Shown one piece after another: positions 35,330-46,625 of a DNA stretch of 64,000 nt. A model generated the notes under the pieces. The model had not been told where the DNA came from. It saw only the letters and a list, made by a program, of their open reading frames with translations, and did no database searches. Within the stretch, counting starts at the first letter, position 1. Each line of letters opens with the position of its first letter. The DNA comes from Coptis chinensis (lineage: Eukaryota; Streptophyta; Magnoliopsida; Ranunculales; Ranunculaceae), in contig CM027377.1 of NCBI GenBank assembly GCA_015680905.1, forward strand, positions 61,091,501-61,155,500. Reading direction: 5' to 3'. The position numbers and the translations under genes were made by a program.

Positions 35330-36420
35330 AACTCCACCTCACGTGACAATGATTACTGATTTACTACTTGTATAGTTGAATGTTAATGGTATGCTCTAAC
35401 TTATATAAGTTGCGACAAGAATAAATGCAAGCGTCAACAAACAGTCCTGAACGTGTGGGGAAAATGAAAAAGAGTGGGAGGAACTGGGACAAATACGAGA
35501 TGTGGAGACGAAAGATCAACAAGTACTCGCAGGTAAATGGATCCCAATCCCCACCAGGATGGATCAAACTGAATTTTGACCCTCCAAAAAATAACTCTAA
35601 CGAACAATACATTCAAGCAACTATCCTAGCTCGACAAACAGTACTAAGAAGCATTAGCCTAGAAGAAGATGCTGAGACCTACAAAACATTTGGAGAACAA
35701 ACACGCTTCTTTGATAAAAATATTCATAGTTGACATTATTCGGACTCTACCAGCAATTGGCCTCAAGATTAGTAACACATGATACAAGTCGCATCTTATA
35801 TACATTACATAAACACAAAATGAATGAATCCGTCAAGATCATGGTCAATAGTGGAGATGGTCATTGCTTTCATGTTCGAAGATGTCAAATTCCATACATT
35901 TCTAATGTAAAATCACTGGATGAGTAAATGTCACATGTATTGTGTATAATTCACTGCTTCAAATGACAACTTCCTCCAGTACGCATTCTACAATTATGTA
36001 TGATAGCCTGCTTGACTGCCAGAAGCCAGAGTAAAATGCTTGACCTGCTTTCTCAAATTTTGTTTAGCTGTGGGGAAGTGGATCTGAAGACTCAGGATCC
36101 TAGAAGAAGAAACAATACGAACAATGAAATCAGATTCTCCAAGTTTTCTATAATCATAAATTGTCAAATCATCCCAAGCAATTCTTTTTTTAACCTCGTA
36201 CAGACTTCAACTTACAAAATTTGGAACCTTTGCCAATATAAGGAAAAATAAAACCCTGTTGTCTCAGGTCCTTCAGAAAGAAAAAGTCCCACTAAATACA
36301 GAATTGTGGACATCAATTAGTAGGACAGGTCTTGTTGACATTGCTGAAAAGACGCCAGGTGAATGAAGGATAAACAGATTACAGAATATTGTGGCATGAA
36401 GGTTGACAACTCCTAGAGTA
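35330..36420 (+). repeat. Degenerate repeat copy C
   Basis: The first part (35340-35600) matches copy A's left half. The second part (35640-36380) matches copy B's second half in the same order, so it may preserve the fullest arrangement of the family. It reads GTGAATGAAGGATAAACAG across the point where copy B (GGATACGCAG) is cut by the hAT head. No intact frame is visible. Confidence 0.7.
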
Positions 36421-37060
36421 AAACCATTTTTGAAAATTTGGAAAAAGAGATAAATGGCGGGTGAATATTGGGAGGTACAAGTTTCCCATAGAAAAACTGG
36501 AAGTCAAAGGTACCTTTAAAAATGTGTTTTTTGGATTGAGCTATGATCTAGGGTGGACGCTGGAAAATAATGATCTCAGGAAGAGGCAAAATTATCACTA
36601 ACAGTATATTCTGTGTTCTCAGAAAGAAGATATAGAACACTAGTTTTTAGCATGTCCTTTTTCTAGGATGGTATGCCAAATATTGATGGATCAGTTTGGA
36701 GCACAAGTTGACTTCTCATCGAGTATTGCTGATATTTTGAGGGACTGTTTATCTTCAGCTGGTAAATTCATTTGGATGGTCTAGTTTCATGCCATGTCTT
36801 GGGGTTCTGTCTAGAGAGAAATGGAAAAACTTTTTAACACAAAGCATCTTCAGCTATGTTGTTGATAGTGTGAAGCATATGATATGGAATTGGTTTTTTG
36901 TCCATCCAACCAAGAGGGAATTCAGTTTGAGCAGTTATAAAATGGGCAGGAATACCATTGTAGAATAATTATTGTATTCCCCTTATATTTTGGGGTTTTA
37001 GAGTGACTTCCCCTGTCACTGTAGACTTGTTTACTGTTCAAAAAAGAAAGGCTGAAAAGA
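36421..37060 (+). pseudogene. LINE 3'-end remnant (zinc-binding RVT domain)
   Basis: Translation in mixed frames gives the reverse-transcriptase zinc-binding pattern found at the C-terminus of plant L1-type elements: CSQKEDIEH, FLACPFSRMV, then a WR-EMEK-like block and a tail near 37040. Several stops are present. It abuts repeat copy C, which may therefore belong to the same retroelement. Confidence 0.45.
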
Positions 37061-37139
37061 CTCAGTCTCAAAAGTCAGTGTACTGATCACAGATCTGTGT
37101 TTAGATGACAATACTTAACAATAAACAGAATGAAATGAA

Positions 37140-40100
37140 TCATGAAAGTAGTATTATTTGTACCTCCTGATTCTTATTAGGATGAAACGCGGGGCTAAGC
37201 TGAGAACTTTCCATATTCGAGAGTAGCTGAATCACAGTCTTTAGATGAGGAACACTATAAATCAAAGTCAGTTTAGTTAATATTCAGGGCTCAAAGACTA
37301 AGTGTACAGTCATGTAAAATGTAGCAAACCAAACTCAATAGGATAAAGAATCAGTTGTCTGTTATTCCAACTAATATAAAAATATTCATGTGCAGATCAC
37401 TTATCCACTTTAGTTGGTGACAAGCAAGTAATGCAACACAAAACGCAATATACAAATGTCTAAAAAGTAGGAGGTATAAAGATGATAACAAAAGTGGTGC
37501 AAGGAGAAAGTACACATTGTGAGAAGTTAAAGGAAGAGAAATTTCAAAAAGAGAATGCACCTCAAATTCTGTTTTTACTCAATTTTATTAGTTAAATACT
37601 TAGCAATATAATGTTTGCACAGGTATTGGTTGTCAATGTTAAAAGTAAAGCATGGTTAAACAACTTTACTTGCCGCCAGCTCTTTGCTAGATATTCTTGA
37701 CTCCTACTTCTGTACACTGCATAATTGGCTGGCACTACGAATTTGAATGTCAGCCGACAAAAACATTTGCGAGAACAGAAAATGTGGTTGTTATTCTTAA
37801 GTGATTCACATTTCTTGGCTCGGGATCTAATCTAGAGTAGGCACCCCATAATACATGTGCCAAACGTGGCATTTGACAGTGCCACATCGACAGATGACTC
37901 AGCATAACTATCTTATAGAACACCTGAGGAAACGCCACACTGGTGTAGGTCAGGGTATCCTCCATCACCACAGCGTGTACATGTGCCTAGCTGGCACAGG
38001 CCACCTATGATGCACGGATACTGCTGTTTACCTATTGCACCGGTGTCCACTGGGTACAATACTGGTACTGGATACACTTCAGATGCTGCTGAAACGTATT
38101 GTTCCATATCCTCACATAGCTAAGAATAATACGAGGGGTGGGGGTGGGGAGAGTACACACAAACATAGATGGAAGTATGGAACCAAATAAATAGATAAAG
38201 ATGAAGAGGAATTCATACCTACTTCGTTGCTAATCAATAATCACATCACCATTTATCATCGGAAAAAAAAAAAAAAATCACATCACCACCTTATGTTCAA
38301 AATCATATTATATTGCTATTTTTTCTAAGAATTGTATATTTATAATCCTGTATCCCTATCCATACCTGTATCCTATATTTTCAAAAAACGTCGTATCGTA
38401 CTTGAACCCATGTCGCCGTATCGGTATCGGTACCCATATCCGTGCATCATAGCAAGCCACTAGAATACAAGGGTTATGCAAGGATCCAGTGGTCCTGAGG
38501 GTCACGCTGTCCCAATTTACAAACACCCAGCAGCCAAGTGCGAACAGCTAATTCTAACATCACTCAACATGTTGGATTGAATGGTGGCTTATTTGCAAGC
38601 ATAACACATGGGCTAGGAGCTATGTGACCAAGGGAAGGTAGAAACCCGCCAGTTGTTTCTTCCACTGACCCAAAGGCACGTGGTGATCATGTAAATATGT
38701 AATACCATTTATAAGGGCTATGTAAGACCTTAATGGGTGCTCACCTCCTAAGAGTCTAATACTGATTTCAAGTTTATCTCTACTTCCTTTCTCAGCTCTC
38801 AGCCCACGCTGCATGCCATAGCACCAATCTTGGTCGTCTCTAAATACTCTATTTAACCTATAAAGGAAACTCATAGACGGAGCAGTCAACCCATTACTCC
38901 CTATATTACTACAACATTGTCATAAAATCAGCCTCACAAACATTTCCTTCATCATTTGGATTCAACACAAGCATTCCTACATCAAGAAAAAGAAAAACCC
39001 ACCTTACCTTTGGGGTCAGGAAAACAAGGCTTGTTCCTTTACTAAAGTTGCAGCTTTTTCTTTTCTTAGCTCCAAAATTGTAATTATGTTTTTGCTCCTC
39101 AGTTCAAGTCTTATTCGGCCTCCCTTTAGATTAGAATACCCAACATGTATGCTAATCCTAGTTGCACAGATTACATGCCGATGCACCTATCATCTCAATC
39201 AACTACACTTTCTCTCTTGGACTCTATCCTAGTTTTAATCATCCTGGTGTATCGTGTTTTCGGAACATCCACATATTTGCCACGGAATCCATGAACAAGT
39301 TAATTCGCCTAATTGTCACCCTACGCAACATTCACCACAGTACAATAACAAAGAATCTATAGTAACCCTATAATGATAATAATTCTGGTAGTAGTAACAA
39401 TAATGTATATAATATTGTTACTCCTACGCATCTGTATACATGTCATTGCGTCAAAAAATCTGTGCGGAGCCAAGGTACACCAAGTTTGCACCCAGAGTCA
39501 CCCTCAACGAATAGTGAATACATGACACCCCATAGGACTAGGTACCTATTCATTCCTCTCATGGCGTTTGAGATAGAACTTTCCAATAGAATATAAGAAG
39601 TCTTCACAAGCACATAACGTGCAAGTTCTTCAGCCCAAACTTAAGGTTTTGATTCTTCCATTTGCAGCTAAATTTAGGAACTAAATATGGATCACCGTTG
39701 TTTTAATGCTTGCCTATACTACTCAAACATTTACAGGTCAGAAACAAGAATTTCCATTTCTCTTTGACTCTGACTAGAGTAATGCGGGTTAATCATCAAC
39801 AAACTCCTAATCAAGTGAGCGTATGCGAACGTTTAGAGTTGGCTTTTTTTTTTGAGAGGGCGTAAAATGTGTCTTGGCTGCTGTCTGTCTGTGCCCCCTT
39901 AATAGTGTCTCCCTCTTCTCTGCCCTTCATCTTCCTTCTCTCATCTCCTCCTGCTCTTCTCATCTCCTCCCTCCTTCATCTTCCTCCTCTCATCTCCTGC
40001 TCTTCTCTTCATCTCCCTCCTTCATCTTCCTCCTCTCATCTCCTCCCTTGCTACGCTCACGCCCCCACTTCTATGCAGTTATTCTAGTATCTTCTTAATA

Positions 40101-40686
40101 TCAATAGCCTAAACTTAAAAAATAACACAGACAGATAATCAAGAGATTCTATACTGTCATTCAGACTGTCTTATATACTAAAGAGATAAAACACTATACA
40201 TGTTTAACATTTGAAAGCATTTCCAAAAACAAAAAAGATAGAAACAAACCTATGCAATCCATCTTCAGTATGTGCATCCAATGATGAAATCACCTGAGGC
40301 AGCTGCTCTAATACCTATATATAAACAACATAAACTATTACGATGAAAAATTCCAAAGAAAACAATTTACACTAACTCATTCACCTGTGCTGTATTTCTT
40401 ATAGTAGACGTTTTCGCCACGAGATTTTTCGGAAGCTTCATGAGGCAGGCCTGCTAAAAAAAGACGAAATGTAATTAACGCACGACCACATTAATTAATT
40501 AAAGTTAATTATATTCGGTGTGTGGACCTGAGAAGGAGACGATTGTTGCATGAGGTGTAGAAGATTAGAAGTAGATTGAACTGCTTGTGATATGTGATCA
40601 GCTACCGTTGCTTTTGCTGTCCCATCTCTACTACTACTACTAATACTACTAATGCTGGCTGACGAGGTCGATTTTGATGATGCCAT
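37140..40686 (-). CDS. TOM2B: TOM2B-like protein (tobamovirus multiplication host factor 2B), 4 exons
   Basis: By eye the exons are 40528-40686, 40385-40450, 40250-40314 and 37140-37254, all with GT-AG introns, giving 134 codons if the last exon is read to its first stop. The N-terminus is Ser-rich (1-22). It is followed by the conserved core [16 protein letters not shown] (21-36), then [46 protein letters not shown] and [15 protein letters not shown]. There is no signal peptide or clear membrane segment. In Arabidopsis TOM2B is a small basic protein needed for efficient tobamovirus multiplication; its normal cell role is little known. The last exon may instead end at a donor (37163), giving a different tail. 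Intron 3 is about 2.9 kb and holds a MITE and a CT-rich repeat. Confidence 0.88.
38005..38452. mobile_element. MITE (hAT-type) in TOM2B intron 3
   Basis: Begins CTATGATGCACGGATA and ends TATCCGTGCATCATAG, its exact inverse. Flanks CAGGCCAC (37997-38004) and CAAGCCAC (38453-38460) match at 7 of 8 bases. The 448-bp interior is non-coding, with TATCGGTATCGG and TGGTACTGG words. The GTATCCGTG core is shared with the MITE in PRS intron 7, so the two may be related. Confidence 0.78.
39896..40070. repeat. CTCATCTCCTC-type minisatellite in TOM2B intron 3
   Basis: Imperfect tandem units built on TCATCTCCTCC and TCATCTTCCTCC. The plus strand is pyrimidine-rich, so the intron RNA is purine-rich here. 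Units vary in length by a few bases. Confidence 0.75.
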
Positions 40687-42927
40687 TTAATTTCAAATTA
40701 TAATAATTATAAAACCAGCACAACAATAAACAGAAAATAAAGGGTTTGGACTAGGGGCTTTGTTAAATATTTCAATGCAAGCCCGATCCAATAGGTAGAA
40801 AATTTTAATTCAACATGAAGCCTGAGTAAGAATGACCACGCACAAAGGCACAAAGGTTGCACAAGAGTTGATTGTTCCTGTGAAAATTTAGCACCGAGGA
40901 AAGGAGATCAGGACCACCTAGTTTACTGCTCTTGATAAAAATAGACTTTGATTTAAGTACGAAATGAACTTCAAATTGATCGTCATGCCTTCCTAGATAG
41001 AAGATTGGGTCATTTTACATAATTAGGTTCAACATCTCTCAGTAAGAATAAGATTAACTCTGTGAGTTCACGTTGGTTTACAACTTTTGATGGCAATGAA
41101 ATGAGTATGAATTGGAAGCATGATACATTACTGACACATTTCACAATCATATAGTTTATATGCTTTGTGAAAATTGAATGCTCCACTTCTTGATGCCACT
41201 GAAGTAAATGGTGACATTTGGATTCCCATGTTTTTAGGAGGTTGTGACTAAAATCATTATGCCCGTAGTTCAGACTTCAGAGCGATTACAATCACACACT
41301 GTAGCAAAAGAAGAAATTTTCTACGAGAACCGCAGGTTCAGTCATTAAACAGGTTCTACTGTTGTATTCATATTCGCACACTTCTTGCAACTATGAAAAT
41401 ATTTCGTTTTTTTTGACAAGTAGGCTTTACTAGAAAGGACCTGCAAAGTATAGTGAGTTACATAATACAGATACTAAGTGAGAATTTCACAACTAAAAAG
41501 GATGCAAAAAATAAAATTGAAAATTGCACCCTTTTAAGCGCCCGGCAGCCATTATCACGATGCTGGTCCAGTACTAAATTCCTGAACAGGAACAGGTATT
41601 GTTTCATTTGAGTCGGACATCAAAATACCAAAGCAAGCCATTGACTCCCCCCCCCACCGGTTTGTCAGCATTACTTATTCCTGAAAATGTAATAATTTCT
41701 ACTCTTCCATATTACCTACTAGGCTACGAGGCTCCAAAAGATCGATCCAAGGGTCTTCCCTCTCCCTGGCCAATATATTGTATGTCCAAGCTTATACAAT
41801 AAATTCTTCGACTGAAATGGCTTGTGCCATAGCCAGTGGTTGGAGCAAGAGAGTCCATACCTCCAAATGTATGGTGTACCTCTATGAATTAGAGCACCTA
41901 TGAAGAAGCAATCACTTGAGATGGCACTATATTGATGGGCATATTTTTTTTCACACGAAACATGACAACAATACATATACCAATCAAATACTCCCCTGCG
42001 CTTATATCTAACCAGAACTATGGATTCACCAACTCTGTTTATCTGGACTTCCATGTAGTTCATAATTACTAACAATGTCCAACTGTTTCTTGCATAGCAA
42101 TGAACTCATAGGATAGTAGTTGTATAAACGAAAGCAAAACAAGAAAGGTTGGTTTAACACCTGAACATTGTCTGTGCAATGGCATGACTGCATGTATAGA
42201 AAATTTTCATGACTGTGACTGGTAAAGAGTGGACCTAAAGGAGGGCTAACCCGAGCTCAAACCTGGGGTAGGTTTTCAGAAAATGTAGCAGTATATAAGC
42301 TAACTCTACAAAAGCAAGTAAAAAACAAGGTCAGGTGGTAAGTTCCCCTTTTAAAAACAGGTAAAATAAACTTTAACTAGATTAAGAAAGGAAATTTACT
42401 AAAGAAAAGAGGAAATAAATAAAGGAAAAGAAACTTACCCTTAATTGCAAGTTACCTTACATTCATTATATATTTATGTAAACTAGAAAACCAAATTTGT
42501 TGTACAATATTCGAACTTTATGATAAAATTGGTGTGGATGATACGTATGTAGAACAACCCAAGTTGTCATGATACACAATGCACAATGCACCAAATGTGT
42601 AATGAAGTCAAATAACTATCACACCCCTATGGTACAGAATCTGGAAAATAGAGAAACTGCCAGACCTTGAAAGCTCAATGAGTAATAATACAATTAATAT
42701 AACATAAAAAAAAAGCCTAATGAATAATTATTTAATACAATTAAAGACAGCTTAATGAACAATAATTAACTAACATAAATACAATTAGCATGTACCTAGC
42801 ACTACATATTTCTCCTCTAAAGCCTGTATAAGTGTATAAGCTAAATTAGTCCTGTCATTGCTGTGGAATAAAGCTTAGCAAGGAAGAAAAAGATAAAAGG
42901 TAGAGAGTTCTAAGAGTACTCCTAATC
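40687..42927. other. Gene-free stretch upstream of TOM2B
   Basis: No gene recognised. It includes the TOM2B promoter side (next to 40687). A 118-codon open frame on the minus strand (41719-42075) matches no family I know and is probably accidental. A C run lies at 41648-41656. Confidence 0.45.
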
Positions 42928-43674
42928 ATGGCATCAATTGCTATGTCGATTCCACCTGTTCTATCACATCCAAATCATAAAGGAAAAGAAGACAAGTATG
43001 AAGTGCCTGACTGGTTCTACGGACCATGTTGGAAATATGTTAACCATGCTCCTGAATGCCTACAAAAAATTAGTACATCTTTCTACATTCACAGTATTAG
43101 AGTAAGCCAGACAAGCTGCAAAGCCCTCATTTACCTCCCTGACCATTGTTGGCGAAAGGTGTCATGGGGACCCTACAACCCTTTCTTTGCTCCAAGTGTT
43201 AAGGGTTACTGTACCTCTATTGGAGTATTTCCACCCCCACATAATAAGGGAAAACCTAATGTCCAAGCATCACCACCCATGAGACAAAGAGATCCACCAC
43301 ATCGAGGAGAAGACCCTACACCTCCAACCCGCGATGGTCAAGAGACTACACTTCCTCCTAGTCAGGATAAACCACTAAATCCTATTATTAAGACTCCACA
43401 ACCCAAGTATCGACAAGCATCACCACCAACTTCCATGAGTCAAAGAACATCTGACATGCCTACACATAATACCCCAGTACAACCTGATCAAGGAAAAGCA
43501 CCAACACCACAACAAGGAGCTCCTGCCCCAGCTGCTATCAAACACACATCACCATACCAAGGAGCTCTATCACCCCACATAGCTTCACCCCCAACACCAC
43601 TTGCTCAAATGACTCCAACTTTTCCAGGTAGAGGTCCCCACTGTAATCTGATCAGAAAATTGCGCCATCACTAA
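42928..43674 (+). CDS. ECA1/prolamin-like domain protein with proline-rich tail
   Basis: A 248-codon frame from ATG 42928. Residues 50-110 show the cysteine spacing of the prolamin-like (ECA1 gametogenesis-related) family: ECLQKIST, then TSCKALIYLPDHCW, then NPFFAPSVKGYC. Family members usually have a CC pair where this one has SC. They are usually small secreted proteins of reproductive tissue, but here no convincing N-terminal signal peptide is seen. After residue 115 the chain is proline-rich, with repeats of the type PxxxQGxPxPPP (QGAPAPAA, DQGKAPTPQ, YQGALSPH). The stop at 43672 follows a probable frame slip, because similar proline-rich units go on downstream in other frames. Confidence 0.55.
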   Translation: MASIAMSIPPVLSHPNHKGKEDKYEVPDWFYGPCWKYVNHAPECLQKISTSFYIHSIRVSQTSCKALIYLPDHCWRKVSWGPYNPFFAPSVKGYCTSIGVFPPPHNKGKPNVQASPPMRQRDPPHRGEDPTPPTRDGQETTLPPSQDKPLNPIIKTPQPKYRQASPPTSMSQRTSDMPTHNTPVQPDQGKAPTPQQGAPAPAAIKHTSPYQGALSPHIASPPTPLAQMTPTFPGRGPHCNLIRKLRHH

Positions 43675-44580
43675 ACCATGGAAATGCCACACCCCCCAGA
43701 CCAGGACAGCAGCTTGCTCCTAATGCTCCCCCACCACAAACTGATCAAGTATATGTACCATGTCCTGGTCAAGGAGCTCTTATTACACCTAGTCAAGATA
43801 CTACACTGCCAAACCCTGTTAAAGAAATTCCAACAAGACAATGTCTAGACACGTCATCCCCACCCCAAGGACAACTTCTTGCTCCAATTCAATATTTCCC
43901 ATGCCAATCTGATCAAGTAAATGCCCGATCCCCTAGTCAACGTCCTAGCGATGCTCCTACAAAAGAGGCTCCGCCAGCAAAGGAAGCTTTACCACCAACC
44001 TCCCTGGGACCTGGAGGTCCTAGACAAGCACCCCAAGACCCCATGGTCAAGGAGCTCCTAGCACCCCCAGTCTAGAATCACCATCCCGGCTGAAAGGAGA
44101 TTCACCAAACTCAAGTATTGGAGCTCCCAGTCCTGCTAGACTAAATACCCCATTTGATCAAGGAAATGCCTCACCCTCTCAAAAAGGAGATGCCATCACT
44201 CCTAGTCAAGATGCCCTACCACAACTAAAACAAATAAATTCACCACACATTTGTTAAGATACACATCAATCCCCTTCCAACGAAAAGAAGCCTAACCACA
44301 TCAACATCAAGTAGATTCACCTCCAAAGGCCTTAGGTCAAGGATCCAGAGTTACCGTTACTCAAAACACCTCTAACCATCCAAATGAAAAAACAAAAAAG
44401 CATAAAATAAACCAGCCCATTGCTCTACCACCATACGATCAAGCAGGTATAAACCCCCAGTCAACTCTACCATGAGACCTAGTTACTCTTAGTCAAAATA
44501 CAGCACCAACCCCTAATAAAGGAACTGTACAAAACATTGATCAAGGAACCTGCCCTACACGAGGGAGAAAGTGATCTATA
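43675..44580 (+). pseudogene. Decayed proline-rich extension of the ECA1-like gene
   Basis: Nucleotide words such as GATCAAG, CCTAGTCAAGATAC and GGAGCTCCT recur with the same spacing as in the open part, and translations in shifting frames give SPSQ, GQGAL and DQGNASPSQ units. Several stops and frame changes are present. It suggests an originally longer extensin-like tail that has lost its frame. Confidence 0.5.
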
Positions 44581-45045
44581 ACGAATGAGATAAAGAATTT
44601 CTGATTTCTACTGTTGGATTGAACTTCCCCCAAATAGAAAACTCAAAAAGAATATCCAAGATTTTCAATACCAAGTCGAGTATGTGTTCACAACACTAGT
44701 CAGGGAATTGTAGGATGAAGCATACAAACATACACACACACATATATATAGGGGGGGTTAGGGATCAATATACCATGGTTTTCATATCATGCCCCACAAC
44801 TTCACCCACACGAACTAGAACCTAATTTTTTGTGAATATGTCCAACAAAACATGAAGATTACCTCCACAAAATTTCATCTCATTTGATGGTGTTTAACAA
44901 TGTCAAAAGATGATTGCAAAATCAAAAAATCTGGGCCGTTAAAAAAAATTCAAAGTTGGCAAAAAAAATTAACTAGGTTAGAGGTTTCCAAATGAGCCGA
45001 ATTTTGGTGGAGTAGCCATCCATAGTTAATAGATTATATCCACTA
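44581..45045. other. Spacer with repeats related to the fold-back element
   Basis: Contains GAACCTAATTTTTTGTGAATATG and CCACAAAATTTCATCTCATTTG, which resemble words inside the fold-back element that follows. It may therefore be a further diverged copy of one arm. No coding sequence. Confidence 0.45.
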
Positions 45046-45350
45046 TAGTCCCGCTCTTAGAAGTACGCACTTTTTTAACTTAAAATAAGTACGTAAGTTA
45101 AAACTTTACCTAGAAAATGAATTCAAACCTAATTTTTTGTGGATATGATGTGCTTACCATAAAAATCATCTCCACAAAATTTTAGCTCATTTGGAAACAT
45201 CTAACCTAGATAAAAATTGTTGTCATCTTTAAAAAGAAATCTAACGGTCCAGAAATGTCGAGTTTTTGCAATCATATTTTGCTGAAGTTAGAGGTATCCG
45301 AATGAGCTGAAATTTTGTGGAGATGATCTTTATGGTGAGTACATCATATC

Positions 45351-45400
<50 letters not shown>

Positions 45401-45484
45401 GTTTGAATTCATTTCCTAGGTGAAGTTTTAATTTACGTAATTATTTTAACTTAAAATAAGTATGTACTTCTAAGAGCGGGACTA
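45046..45484. mobile_element. Fold-back (long inverted repeat) element
   Basis: The left arm starts TAGTCCCGCTCTTAGAAGTA and the right arm ends TACTTCTAAGAGCGGGACTA. The two arms are inverted copies over most of their roughly 160-200 bases (TTAACTTAAAATAAGTA, GAATTCAAACC/GGTTTGAATTC, ATCATCTCCACAAAATTT and inverse). A poly-A run of 46 bases interrupts the right arm. No clear target duplication was found. Confidence 0.7.
45352..45397. repeat. 46-base poly-A run
   Basis: A run of 46 A inside the right arm of the fold-back element, where the left arm has only a short T-run (AATTTTTTGTGG). Its length may vary with assembly. Confidence 0.85.
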
Positions 45485-45880
45485 CATACTTATAGGGGCT
45501 GGCTACCTTGACAACCCCAGTTGACATATTATCTTGACACCCCGCCACATCCAATAGATTATAGCCGATCCAATGCCCAGATCTTGAGCTAATTTAACAA
45601 AGAAATCAGGGAGGGTAACTTAGTCATTTGACTCCCATTCACAACAAAAAAACACAAAAAACACCCGACTCTTCTTCTTCCTCACTCCAACTCGTTCTCT
45701 CCTCTAAGCTCTCTGATTCGACCCCGCATTTGATTCAAAACTCATTCTCTCTTGAATCTTATCGTCTCTCAATCAAAGTTCGACTCGAAATTATTGTTAC
45801 CGTATCTCAATTTGATAGTTCTGTCATGGCTGGTTGGGTTATGGCTTACTATGTCTAGTGCAATATTTTGATTCCTCTTA

Positions 45881-46378
45881 GGCTAAGTCCAATGGTGCGG
45901 CAAAACACCAAATATGACGGAAATTGTGATCCAATGGTGCGTCAAAATGCTAACCCGCCAACACTATCGGTATAAGTTTACCTATCTATACCACCAGTTT
46001 TAACGATATAGCATATGGTCTGCACGCCAGTAGGAACGGCGGCTAGAAAATTTGTCTGGCCAAATTTATTTTCAAAATCTTTAGCTTTGGTGAATTACCT
46101 TTCTATCCCTATTATTTTGTATTTGTACACTAAGAGAAAAAAGGCAAAATGGGAAGGAAAGAAAAAAATATTTCCCATATGCCTTTGGGAGTGGCGGCTA
46201 TGGAGTTTTTTTTTTTTTTTGGTACGCCATTGTCAAAGGCAAGCTAGGGAGGTGTGATTGTGTTTTTTTTGTACGCCATTGGAAAAAACCATTAGGTCTT
46301 AAAACGCTATCCCACTAACCTTATACACTATTCTATTGTGGTTTGGTGCGATGGCGCCCCAAACCATTGGATTTATCC
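45881..46378. mobile_element. Tourist-like MITE (TTA target)
   Basis: The left end is GGCTAAGTCCAATGG and the right end CCATTGGATTTATCC, inverted repeats with two mismatches. TTA flanks both sides (45878-45880 and 46379-46381). Its 498 bases are non-coding, with further TGGTGCG and CGCCATTG words inside. The features fit a PIF/Harbinger-derived MITE. Confidence 0.75.
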
Positions 46379-46519
46379 TTATATCTTCTGTCACAGATTC
46401 CAACCGAAGAGAAAAACATTGGTCCTCATCATCGCCTAAATCGTGTGTCATTTCACCCAATAAATTGTCCATATATACTTGGTTCCTCTTATGGAGATTT
46501 TAACTTTTAACTATGGTCA

Positions 46520-46625
46520 TGCTTTGGGTGATGATACTAGAGGTCGGGCTCGAACCCCGCCAGTACCAAAGAGTTACTAATCTCATTTAAAACAGGCTTA
46601 CCAATCAAAAAAAAAATTATGAACT
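46520..46625 (-). other. Possible SINE fragment (pol III B-box-like)
   Basis: On the minus strand the word GGGGTTCGAGCCCGACC fits a pol III B box (GGTTCGANNCC). About 40-50 bases upstream is GATTGGTAAGCC, a poor A-box candidate. No tail or target duplication was seen. Confidence 0.25.

Noticed and set aside
38620..38889. 89-codon minus-strand frame in TOM2B intron 3
   Set aside because: No recognised domain and no splice support; probably chance.
39869..40098. Two overlapping Ser/Leu/Pro-rich frames
   Set aside because: They are translations of the CT-rich minisatellite in a TOM2B intron.
41719..42075. 118-codon minus-strand frame, considered as an F-box-associated fragment
   Set aside because: No convincing motif or neighbouring exons; the similarity was only a vague impression.
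45628..45858. 76-codon plus-strand frame before the Tourist-like MITE
   Set aside because: CT-rich leader-like sequence without a recognisable product; may be an old 5' UTR but cannot be supported as a gene.
46540..46580. tRNA gene (GGTTCGAGCCC on the minus strand)
   Set aside because: Only a B-box-like word is present; no cloverleaf arms could be formed around it.
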